A stretch of 64,000 bases of DNA from Ascidiaceihabitans sp039975415 (GTDB lineage: Bacteria; Pseudomonadota; Alphaproteobacteria; Rhodobacterales; Rhodobacteraceae), in NCBI RefSeq assembly GCF_039975415.1, contig NZ_JBDWHD010000009.1, one strand, 5' to 3'. Shown one piece after another: positions 54,371-62,260 of the stretch. The notes under the pieces are model-generated. The model did not search any database. It was given only the letters and a program-made list of their open reading frames with translations, and was not told where the DNA came from. Position 1 is the stretch's first letter. Every line of letters begins with the position of its first letter. Both the position numbers and the translations under genes were made by a program.

Positions 54371-56242
54371 CTATCTGCCTTTCACGGGCAACCGTTGGAC
54401 TTTGTCGATATGCGAAAGATCCGAGTGCCCTTGCGGTGCAGCGCCTTTTGCCATCGCCATCAAACGCGTCTTTTGTGGTTGATCAGACACTTGGATCGTG
54501 GCCGGAAAGGCATCACTGCTGCCTTCGGGGCCCGGGTGTACTTCGACAATGCCCATCTGATCGAAGTGGTGGATCATATGGTTGATCTGATGTTGATAAT
54601 ATTTGTCAGGCCCCAACGGCTCCAGCCAGTCGGCGCGGTTTGTGAAGGCTGCAATGCGATCTTGCATGGATGCAGACGTGTCGGTGATCACACCATACGC
54701 TTCGGTGCTGACCACTTCGTTGGGGACCCGTGCGGGCCAGAACGTAGGCACATAGGGGTCGTAGGCTTTGGTATATCCTGACCGGCAAGATGCAGTATCT
54801 GTCTGCCAGGGCACAGCCATCCATCGTGTGATAGAGCCCGGCGATTGGCCCCCGTTGACAGGCCCGCCCGGTGCATCCCAAATTGGCGTCAATTCCTGAC
54901 CATAATCCGGTTCCGCCCCGTCTCGTGTCTTAAGGCGAAACGCGCTGGCGTACATACCGGCTTGCCGCATCGGCCAAGTCATTTCGCAACCGGGGTGAAA
55001 CGCGTCGGCCAAACAAAACTCCATCGCCGCACGCGTCAGCATGTCGGGCTGGTCTGCCACCGGCACAGCGTCAATGGATGCAGGTGGGCAGGCGTTCGGA
55101 TCGTAGTCGGCGATGAAATCGCCCTCGACCCATTGCGCAAGAAAACCCATCTGCAAATCCGACAGCGTGGTATGTTGGCGCGGCGTGTCTGCTGGTGGCA
55201 CATTCATCGCATCACCATACAGCCAAGGCCACGGCACGGGCGATTTGCTGTCGCGATCAAACACACGGAAATTGTTGTAAAGCACACGCCGCGTTTCTGC
55301 GCCTGTGTCCGTGGCATCATTCAATCGTGCCAACCATTCAGGCGACGAAAAGTCGAAAGGCCCCTCAAAGCCAAAGGCCGCAGCGAAGCCCGCATTGACC
55401 CATTGCAATTCGGTCATCCGTTCAAAAATCGGGCGAATGTCGTCTTGGAACGATGGTTTCGCAGGGCGATCCAGCATCTTAGCACTGACGGCTGTGTCGC
55501 GCATCAAGTCCCACATCGTCCGCACCGATTTGATCTGCGGGCCATAATTTGGCGGCGCACAAATGACCCACGCGGGGGCCACATCCAACTGGACGCCGTC
55601 CAGTGTCACCGTCGCGGTCACAGGCCCGTCCGATGTATCGTCATACCAACCTTCGTTGTTGGCAAATGTGATCGCGGGGCTGTCATCGTTGGAGGCTGAT
55701 TTGCCATGCCCGCCAAGCACGATCAGTCGTCCGGCGTCATCGGTATGCAGTTCCCCCAGATAGACCCGTTGGCCAAAGCAGGTGCCATCGTCAAACTTGG
55801 TGCTGTCCCCCTTGTGGTTCGTGCCTGAAACCGATTGCGGGGAAGGCGCAATTGTCAGGCTGTCGCGGTCGGCCACTGCAAGATTGCGTTTGACACTGGG
55901 GTCGGCCTGCGCGGCTTCGGGCACATCTTGTGCCAGTTGAAATTCGTACCAGCTGGACTTTTGGTTGGCCAAGGCGACCTGCCATTCGATGTCAGCAGTA
56001 TCGGCCGTCAACTCGGCCACGGCCTGCCCGGCTGCGTTCAATCCATAGATGCGAAATCGTGCAGCTTCACGTTTAATGCGGCCGCTGTCATCGCGGTAGC
56101 TGCCCGGTGGCAAGGGGGCCGGTTCGTTCACCTCGGGTCCGATGTAGTATTCGGACGGGCTGTTGCCCACCCGGCACACACCGATGGGGGGATAGATGGC
56201 CGCAGATACGATTGTGGTGTCCTGGACGTCAGTCAATGTCAC
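54371..56242 (-). CDS. LodA-like quinoprotein amino-acid oxidase (CTQ-dependent family)
   Basis: About 623 aa. Family motifs: IYPPIGVCRVGNS near the start, CFGQRVYLGEL, GGHGKS, PAWVICAPPNYGPQ, and RWMAVPWQTDTASCRSGY. Asp482 and Cys486 keep the spacing of LodA Asp512 and Cys516; the partner Trp is probably Trp502 or Trp539. LodA-type enzymes oxidise amino acids (Lys or Gly) and release H2O2 and ammonia. The substrate is not predictable here. The frame can start at GTG 56242 or at TTG 56236. The TTG has the better spacing (seven bases) to AAGGGAG. LodB is encoded directly after it. Confidence 0.82.
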   Translation of the reverse strand: MTLTDVQDTTIVSAAIYPPIGVCRVGNSPSEYYIGPEVNEPAPLPPGSYRDDSGRIKREAARFRIYGLNAAGQAVAELTADTADIEWQVALANQKSSWYEFQLAQDVPEAAQADPSVKRNLAVADRDSLTIAPSPQSVSGTNHKGDSTKFDDGTCFGQRVYLGELHTDDAGRLIVLGGHGKSASNDDSPAITFANNEGWYDDTSDGPVTATVTLDGVQLDVAPAWVICAPPNYGPQIKSVRTMWDLMRDTAVSAKMLDRPAKPSFQDDIRPIFERMTELQWVNAGFAAAFGFEGPFDFSSPEWLARLNDATDTGAETRRVLYNNFRVFDRDSKSPVPWPWLYGDAMNVPPADTPRQHTTLSDLQMGFLAQWVEGDFIADYDPNACPPASIDAVPVADQPDMLTRAAMEFCLADAFHPGCEMTWPMRQAGMYASAFRLKTRDGAEPDYGQELTPIWDAPGGPVNGGQSPGSITRWMAVPWQTDTASCRSGYTKAYDPYVPTFWPARVPNEVVSTEAYGVITDTSASMQDRIAAFTNRADWLEPLGPDKYYQHQINHMIHHFDQMGIVEVHPGPEGSSDAFPATIQVSDQPQKTRLMAMAKGAAPQGHSDLSHIDKVQRLPVKGR

Positions 56243-56306
56243 TCTCCCTTAGAACTCATTCGATAAAATTAGGTGACGGAAATCCGCCAAGTCGTTGAAA
56301 AATAGT

Positions 56307-57083
56307 TTAAACCTGCAGTAATTGCGCAGGTCTGTGCAGGTCATACATACGTTGAATATAAAGCCCCGTGGGCCGTTGGCGCAGTTCAGCATAAACTTTT
56401 TGCATGAACACGGGACACAAAGCGTGGTTGGGCAACATCCCGTGATACCCTTGCGCCAAAATCATCGGCCCTAAACATGCAGCGGTGATCAGATCAGCAT
56501 ATGTCAGCCTATCACCGTACATAAAGGTACGTCCATCAGCCAACAGCGCGTCGATTTTGTCAAAACCTTCATAGATGGTTTTCAACGCTTCATCGGCCAC
56601 GGCCTGATCCAGTTCCAACCCCTTGTACATGGCCCAACGGATCAGCGGAAACGCGACACGAAGTGTCAATTTCTCGTACCACGGCACCGAGGTCGTCACC
56701 GAAGACCAGACGACCGACTTGTATTTCAACAAGTTCCAATAAGACCAATTGACCACAGCCCCGCCGACAATGTTGCCTGCGTAATTTGCCATCTCAAGCA
56801 CTTTTGCCTGTCCAGCCTCATCATCAGGCATCAAGCGCTTTTCTTCCGGCATTTGCGGATCTAGATGCAGCGTGATGCCTTTCGATCCATAGGCCGCGAC
56901 TTTGCCGTCAACCACCAGCCCGGGGTATTGATCTTTGGTCAGCCCCCAGGATTTCAACGCCAAGACATGAAATATCGGGGCGTGGGGACGCTCTGTGTAG
57001 GCGTAGTCATAATGGGCCAGCACCCAACGGGATGTATCGACGCCTGAAGACGGCAACAGTGTGATCAGAAGTGGTTTGCTCAT
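56307..57083 (-). CDS. Glutathione S-transferase-fold protein, atypical
   Basis: A 258-aa protein. N-terminal thioredoxin-like part starts PLLITLLPSSGVDTSRWVLAHYDY, with KDQYPGLVVDGKVAAYGSKGI in place of the usual P-cis-Pro-xxSxAI motif. The helical C-terminal domain contains TFMYGDRLTYADLITAACLGPMI, typical for GST. It is longer than usual GSTs. It overlaps the P450 start region by four bases (57080-57083). It may bind or conjugate a reactive product of the P450/peroxidase pair, but this is inference. Confidence 0.75.
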   Translation of the reverse strand: MSKPLLITLLPSSGVDTSRWVLAHYDYAYTERPHAPIFHVLALKSWGLTKDQYPGLVVDGKVAAYGSKGITLHLDPQMPEEKRLMPDDEAGQAKVLEMANYAGNIVGGAVVNWSYWNLLKYKSVVWSSVTTSVPWYEKLTLRVAFPLIRWAMYKGLELDQAVADEALKTIYEGFDKIDALLADGRTFMYGDRLTYADLITAACLGPMILAQGYHGMLPNHALCPVFMQKVYAELRQRPTGLYIQRMYDLHRPAQLLQV

Positions 57084-58423
57084 GTGTCAAACTCCACGTG
57101 GAAATGTTGCGGATGTGGCGTGCCACCGCCATCGATCTGGCCAGCAGCCCCCGCTGCACGGCGCAGGTTTTTCTGCGCCAGAAGGGGTTTCAGAATTGCC
57201 GGAATAACGGCGGCATTGATCGCGGCCCCGAAACAATTGTGCATGCCGTATCCCCAGATGATATAATCCTCGAACGGGCGATCGGTGCGGAACTGGTTTG
57301 GCGTGGGAATGTCATAGCGGTCGAATTGCGCAGATGCGGTGCCCGCAAAAACAATCTGGCCTTTTTTGATGGTGCGCTGGCGCAGGGTTGAACGCCCAAC
57401 AACGGCGTCCCGTGTGGCACGGCGGTAAATGACAGGGTTGTGCGGATTGAACCGCAACGCTTCCCAGATGTGCATCGCAAGCAGGGCATCATCGCCCGCA
57501 AGCGCCGCTTTGTGGGCTGTGGCCAGTGCATCGGGACGGTTCAGCAATTCGTCCAGCGCAAGGCAGCACGCCTTGGAAATGGTCGGGATCGCCCCGATCA
57601 GAATACCCAGCATATTGTTGCGAATGCCAAGGTCGCTCATCCCCGGTGTGTCCGCGCTTTGCAAGGCAAGGCAGCGGTTCAGGATGTCTTCGGCATCTGT
57701 TGGGTTGGCTTTGCGATCCTGGATCAACGTATCGAGGTAACTGCGCAACGCGCCTGCGAATTTCATCGCTTTGGCATCCAGCTCAGGGTCCGCAGGCAGG
57801 TCTTCAAACAAGTACCAAAACAAGTCGGTCGTCCATTCCTGCATCGCTTCACGTTCGCCGCCTGCACCGAAATAGGTCGCAGTCATGTCCCAAGGCACTT
57901 CAAGCGTTAGCGCAGGGACAATGTCGATCTTGCCACCCGAGGCCTTGACGATGTCGCCGGCCCGTTCAGTGGCACGCGGCAGTACAATATTGGGCACATC
58001 GTCCATCCGCGCGGCAAGTCGCATCGCGGATGTATCACGCGTGTAGTCCCACCCCGGTTGCATCCCCAGAAAGAAGTTTTCCCCTTCGGTCAGCTTGCGC
58101 ATACGGGTGCCATACACCACCTCGAAATCATCGTTGCGGTTCAGCACATCCAGCACATCGACGCGGCGCGACACCACGGCGGTGCCCGTGTTGTCATAGG
58201 CTTTCATCAGCACTTTGTTCAGCGTGAAATTGGGCACAAAGGCCCGCAGGATTGCAAAGACCCTGCGTTGGGCCGCAGCCGACGTGGCAAACGCTGCGAT
58301 GCCACCCGCCATGGCGGCTTTCGCCCCGTTCAGGATCAACCAGCCCAACGCCAAAAAGGCTTCGAGCACGACTTGAATAATCCGAAACGCTGTTGTGAAG
58401 ACGTTCGTGAATACTGCGACCAT
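57080..58423 (-). CDS. Cytochrome P450 with N-terminal hydrophobic segment and altered I-helix
   Basis: A 447-aa P450. The heme-ligand loop is WGYGMHNCFG (axial Cys397; the usual Phe is Trp390), and the ExxR motif is EALR (321-324). In the I helix the usual A/G-G-x-D/E-T-T/S is replaced by GAIPTIS (277-283), so the acid of the acid-alcohol pair is Pro280. This points to peroxide-shunt or hydroperoxide chemistry rather than O2 activation. Residues about 8-50 are hydrophobic, suggesting membrane association, rare in bacterial P450s. No ferredoxin or reductase gene is nearby. Confidence 0.9.
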   Translation of the reverse strand: MVAVFTNVFTTAFRIIQVVLEAFLALGWLILNGAKAAMAGGIAAFATSAAAQRRVFAILRAFVPNFTLNKVLMKAYDNTGTAVVSRRVDVLDVLNRNDDFEVVYGTRMRKLTEGENFFLGMQPGWDYTRDTSAMRLAARMDDVPNIVLPRATERAGDIVKASGGKIDIVPALTLEVPWDMTATYFGAGGEREAMQEWTTDLFWYLFEDLPADPELDAKAMKFAGALRSYLDTLIQDRKANPTDAEDILNRCLALQSADTPGMSDLGIRNNMLGILIGAIPTISKACCLALDELLNRPDALATAHKAALAGDDALLAMHIWEALRFNPHNPVIYRRATRDAVVGRSTLRQRTIKKGQIVFAGTASAQFDRYDIPTPNQFRTDRPFEDYIIWGYGMHNCFGAAINAAVIPAILKPLLAQKNLRRAAGAAGQIDGGGTPHPQHFHVEFDT

Positions 58424-58451
58424 GGCTGGTCTCCTTTAAATTTGAGACCGG

Positions 58452-60194
58452 TTAAGTCGGATCGACGATGCCCATGCCAAGCATCCGAAGTGCCGTCATG
58501 GAGGGGATGAAAAAGTAGTCCCCACCGCGACATTCCACAAACGTCTTCAGCTTGCTCATCACATAGGGTGGTTTGCCAGTCATCGGACAAGACGGGATTG
58601 TGTGCCGCTTGTGGTGATCGTGGTTGCCCAACAGGGGATCGGTGTTGTTGCCTTGATGAAAATCAAGCCCGTATTGGATCCATTGCTGTTGCACAAATTC
58701 GAACTGCCGGAACAAGCTGGTGCCCAAAAGCATCATGGCCACGCCCTGTTCGGTGTCGTCGTCTTTGCTGTCAAAATTCGGCGGGCCATACGGCAGACCG
58801 CGCCGCAACACACGGCGGCGTTTGTTCAGCGCGGTGCTGGCATCCGGATTTTCAGGCTGCGTGCCATCCGCGTCCACCCCGAATTTGTTCATCGGGTCCA
58901 TGTAGTCGCGGGTGTTCACACGCCGCATATGCGCACCCACTGGGCATTTCAGCCCGGCCATATCATCGGCATAGCGAAAATCGGACGCTTCCGGGGATTT
59001 GATGTATTTGATCTGGTTCATATAGGCGTCAAAGGGCGATACCGCGTCTTCTTTGCTGACTTTTCCCGCATCAATGTCTTTTTGAGGCGTAGGCACAAAG
59101 TTCATTTTGGCGCGGAACGCTTGCCACTCTGCGTAAGTCGGCACCACAGACAAGGGCACCCCGTCGGTCCAGCGACCACACATTTTGGCAAGCAGGGTCT
59201 CGCGGCCTTCGTCCTCATCCACGTCCATGACTTTGCAATACTGCGCAACTTCCGCGTCCACGACGTCCCAGAAGGTGCCGACGTTTTCGTGCAATTTGCG
59301 GTACGCCATGTAAGTGCCGTTGTGCATAAATTCGGCGGGGCGCGACGTCGGCGGCAATTCCTGGCTTTCGTCGGGATGGCCCAAAATGAACTCGCCGGTT
59401 GCTAAAGGTTCCCAACCGTTGCCCATCATTTTACCGCGTCCGATCACAGCGGTCTTCATTTGCGCGTCGTTGTATTGGCCTTCGAATACCGGATCACCAA
59501 TGCCATCCGTGAAGCCAAAGTGTTCTTTGGGCGATGGCACTTTCAGCCCGCCAAAGTCTTCAAAAACAGCGGAAGCTTCCTGACATTCGCCCGGTCCGGT
59601 CTGGCTGTTGCCTTCCATCAGGCGGACACCATTGCCAAGCAGGGCTTTGATCTGGTTCACACGGTGCTCCAGCTCGGGCACAGGCTGCACGGTGCCGGGC
59701 ACGCATTGCGCGTTCAAGGACAGCCAGATGTGCACGTCGTCTTTGCCCCCTGCCCCCGGAACGCGGTTTTTCTGCCAGATTGGATCCCAGTGGGCGCACC
59801 AGTTGTCTTTGGCCGCTTCCTCTTCCGTTAGCGTTTGGTCACGATCGCCCAAGACAAAGGCACGCGCCTTCATGCCTTCGGCAAACACATCCGGCATGCC
59901 TTGCAAGGTGCGCACAGGCAATTCCAGCGCCCAAAGACCAAGAAACGTAAACGCCATGTTGGTTGTGACTTTGGGTTTGTAATTGACCCCCGGCACATGG
60001 TCTTCGCCTTTTGCAGGCTCGGGTGCCCAGCGCTCGGCCGTGGTGACCAGTTTGCGCACTTCATCAATGAATTTCCGACCAGCCGCAGCGTTGTCGATGT
60101 GGAAAAAGTAATAGCGGGCAAAGGGAAAGGAAAAGCGGCCATAAGCGCGTGTGACATTGCCTTGAATGTCGTTCAAATTCAGTTCGCGGGTCAT
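58452..60194 (-). CDS. DyP-type heme peroxidase, long form
   Basis: A 580-aa protein. The distal GXXDG motif is GFTDG (227-231). The proximal His is probably His422 in CPVGAHMRRVN, and the distal Arg lies in the RRRVLRRG stretch near 459-466. The C-terminus RGGDYFFIPSMTALR is also typical. DyP peroxidases use H2O2 to oxidise bulky substrates, and some act as peroxygenases. Typical bacterial DyPs have 300-450 aa, so inserts are present. No signal peptide is visible. In the same operon as the H2O2-releasing LodA-like enzyme. Confidence 0.9.
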   Translation of the reverse strand: MTRELNLNDIQGNVTRAYGRFSFPFARYYFFHIDNAAAGRKFIDEVRKLVTTAERWAPEPAKGEDHVPGVNYKPKVTTNMAFTFLGLWALELPVRTLQGMPDVFAEGMKARAFVLGDRDQTLTEEEAAKDNWCAHWDPIWQKNRVPGAGGKDDVHIWLSLNAQCVPGTVQPVPELEHRVNQIKALLGNGVRLMEGNSQTGPGECQEASAVFEDFGGLKVPSPKEHFGFTDGIGDPVFEGQYNDAQMKTAVIGRGKMMGNGWEPLATGEFILGHPDESQELPPTSRPAEFMHNGTYMAYRKLHENVGTFWDVVDAEVAQYCKVMDVDEDEGRETLLAKMCGRWTDGVPLSVVPTYAEWQAFRAKMNFVPTPQKDIDAGKVSKEDAVSPFDAYMNQIKYIKSPEASDFRYADDMAGLKCPVGAHMRRVNTRDYMDPMNKFGVDADGTQPENPDASTALNKRRRVLRRGLPYGPPNFDSKDDDTEQGVAMMLLGTSLFRQFEFVQQQWIQYGLDFHQGNNTDPLLGNHDHHKRHTIPSCPMTGKPPYVMSKLKTFVECRGGDYFFIPSMTALRMLGMGIVDPT

Positions 60195-60204
60195 AATTGT
60201 GCCC

Positions 60205-61224
60205 TCAAGCGTTTATAATGTTGTCGGGACGGGACGATGAAATCACGCCCGGTTTTTGCATCGGGCCTGTGCGGTCGTCGGGCCTGTGTTCAGCCATAAA
60301 TGCGCCAAATGCAGCATGCAGATCCGCGTCGGACGCGCCTTGGTGTTCCACCACAAAATCGGCAAATTTTTGTTGAATATAAATGGACTTCAACACGGAC
60401 GGCAGATCATCAAATTCGGCAGGTGCCAGCGGTTTGGCCCCGTTGCGTATGGTGTAGCCGATCGCCAGTTTGGCGGCGATAAACGCCAAGACAAGCGCAA
60501 TAATGCTTGTCCAGAACGTCGCCATGCCCATCACACTGCCCACGCCGACAAGCCACAAGACCAACGCAAGCACCCCAACAAGGGCCGGGATCGCCACAAC
60601 CGCCAAAAGCGGCTTTGTGGGCAAAGTGTGAAAATCCGGCAGCTTCATGTAATAGTCATGAAACGGCATCGTCGTTTCGACGTGGCATTTTTCGAGATAA
60701 TCAGCAAAGCCATCACCCGTCGAAATCCCGTCAAAGCCCACGCAGTTGCGATAAATTTCGACGATTTCCTCTTCCATGCTGTCCCAGATTTCCAACGCAT
60801 AGGCACGCCGGACGGCTTTTTGCTGCTTGGGCGACAAATCGGTGGGCAATGGATCACCGTCTTTGGTGATCGCGTCGATGTCAGCGTTAAACACCAGATA
60901 CGAACAGTTCAAACGGTCAACAGGTTGCGGAATGATCGTGTTGGTTTTTTGGATCGTTTCTTTCAAGGCGTTTTCACCGATGCGCCCATTGTAGATCACA
61001 TCGTCGATGACAAACATGCGTACAAAATGGTTGCGCAAGTTGCGTGCAAAGGGGCTGTTGTACTTCGCGCGCTCTGTCGCGGGGGATTGACGTGCGGTCG
61101 GCAATTCGGCCAGCGCAATCCGCACGCGTTGGTCGTATGACGTGCTGTCGGGATCCAAAGGCGTGCCGGTTTTGATGGGTGCAAGTGTGGTCAGAAAAAC
61201 GTGACCTGTGTCGAGATCTGCCAT
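60205..61224 (-). CDS. Unrecognised protein with two transmembrane helices
   Basis: A 339-aa protein that I do not recognise. Residues 1-200 look globular with motifs such as FVRMFVIDDVIYNGRIGENA. Two membrane helices lie at about 204-226 and 232-256, followed by a cytosolic-type tail of about 80 residues. The start at ATG 61224 is four bases after the preceding stop, with AAGAAGG upstream. It is the second gene of the LodA/DyP/P450 operon, so it may be a membrane platform for the enzymes. That is inference. Confidence 0.7.
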   Translation of the reverse strand: MADLDTGHVFLTTLAPIKTGTPLDPDSTSYDQRVRIALAELPTARQSPATERAKYNSPFARNLRNHFVRMFVIDDVIYNGRIGENALKETIQKTNTIIPQPVDRLNCSYLVFNADIDAITKDGDPLPTDLSPKQQKAVRRAYALEIWDSMEEEIVEIYRNCVGFDGISTGDGFADYLEKCHVETTMPFHDYYMKLPDFHTLPTKPLLAVVAIPALVGVLALVLWLVGVGSVMGMATFWTSIIALVLAFIAAKLAIGYTIRNGAKPLAPAEFDDLPSVLKSIYIQQKFADFVVEHQGASDADLHAAFGAFMAEHRPDDRTGPMQKPGVISSSRPDNIINA

Positions 61225-61228
61225 GGGT

Positions 61229-61906
61229 TCAAGCCTTCTTTTTACGCAACAAGTGGAACTGTTTCTGCGCGGCATTCACATAGGCCGTACGGTTCACATC
61301 GGCGCGTTCCGTATCAAGGCTGGCCACGGGGCCAAAGCCCGGATCGCCAAGGTCGTCCTGCACCTGCAAAATGGCGGTTTTGTAAGCACGCGCAAAGTCT
61401 TCTGCACTGGTGTTTGCGTGATCGCCCGACAGCGCCAGAACCTGCTGGTACACTTGAATGGCAGACTTTACGTCGCGCTGCGCGGACCCCGGCGTGGCGT
61501 TGTAGTAGTAGTCGTTGGAAAGCTGGTTGTAGGTGATGTACTCCTTGAACGGGGTCACAGGGATAGAACCCGGATACTTCGTTGCCGAGTACCAAAACAG
61601 GTTCAGCCCGTTTGGAATACCGTCCGAAAACGCATCAATATATTGGTCCCACGTGCCGTTAAAATTGGAACAAAACAGCATGTAGTCGTTGTTCAAATTT
61701 TGCTTACCCTGCCCCAGATCAGGCCAGTCTTCGGGTTTGATAATGACCCAACGCGCGAAATGGATGATCGACAGTCCCAACAGGCCCATCAGATTTGCAG
61801 GCAACCCTCGTGCCGCCATAAAGACCAGACGGTTAAGCCATGTTTTCGTAGGTTTGCTTGGCGTCACGATATTCATCGCATACGCTTTGCCGGCAATATT
61901 CGACAT
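61229..61906 (-). CDS. Unrecognised 225-aa protein, first gene of the DyP/P450/LodA operon
   Basis: A 225-aa protein of unknown family. One hydrophobic segment lies at about residues 35-56. The striking conserved-looking motif YMLFCSNFNGTWDQYIDAF (about 94-112) is followed by Tyr/Asn-rich NQLSNDYYYNATPGS. A GAGAGGG ribosome site precedes ATG 61906. As the promoter-proximal gene it is likely made in greatest amount. It may be associated with the membrane through the hydrophobic segment. Confidence 0.7.
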   Translation of the reverse strand: MSNIAGKAYAMNIVTPSKPTKTWLNRLVFMAARGLPANLMGLLGLSIIHFARWVIIKPEDWPDLGQGKQNLNNDYMLFCSNFNGTWDQYIDAFSDGIPNGLNLFWYSATKYPGSIPVTPFKEYITYNQLSNDYYYNATPGSAQRDVKSAIQVYQQVLALSGDHANTSAEDFARAYKTAILQVQDDLGDPGFGPVASLDTERADVNRTAYVNAAQKQFHLLRKKKA

Positions 61907-62260
61907 TGTGCCCTCTCAAAAAATTTGCTGCCAATTGTAAACGGCATGGTCGGTAAAATAATTTCCCTTAGGGAAGGCGATCAGAGGGGGTGAGTCAATG
62001 GAAAAATTCGCGTCATAAGGGCAATGCAGAGTTGCATCCCAAATTGCGAGGCAGTGTAACTAAGAAACAGGTCAGATGAAAGTTTCCAAAATCACATTTA
62101 AAACAAATACTTATACATCTCATAATCATTTGAACACCGCCATTTTCATCAACGCGTAATATACCGTTTCAAATCCCCTGTTTCACACCGAACCTCGCGC
62201 TTTGAATTGACAGTGCCACAAACTGTTCGCACTCTGATCAGCGAACCGGGGAGACAACAC
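61907..62260. promoter_or_regulatory. 354-base divergent intergenic region
   Basis: AT-rich, no convincing gene. It should hold the promoters of the ten-gene minus-strand cluster and of the TRAP binding protein. A 13-base perfect palindrome lies at 61963-61975. Confidence 0.6.
61963..61975. promoter_or_regulatory. Perfect palindrome TTCCCT-T-AGGGAA, candidate operator
   Basis: Located 57-69 bases before the first gene of the minus-strand operon, where an activator or repressor would bind. No regulator gene is adjacent. Confidence 0.4.

Noticed and set aside
58602..59405. Plus-strand frame inside the DyP gene
   Set aside because: A shadow of the high-GC coding strand; DyP motifs support the minus strand.
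62076..62159. 27-codon frame in the divergent intergenic region
   Set aside because: Very short, Thr/Asn/Lys-rich as expected of AT-rich DNA, weak ribosome site; not supported.
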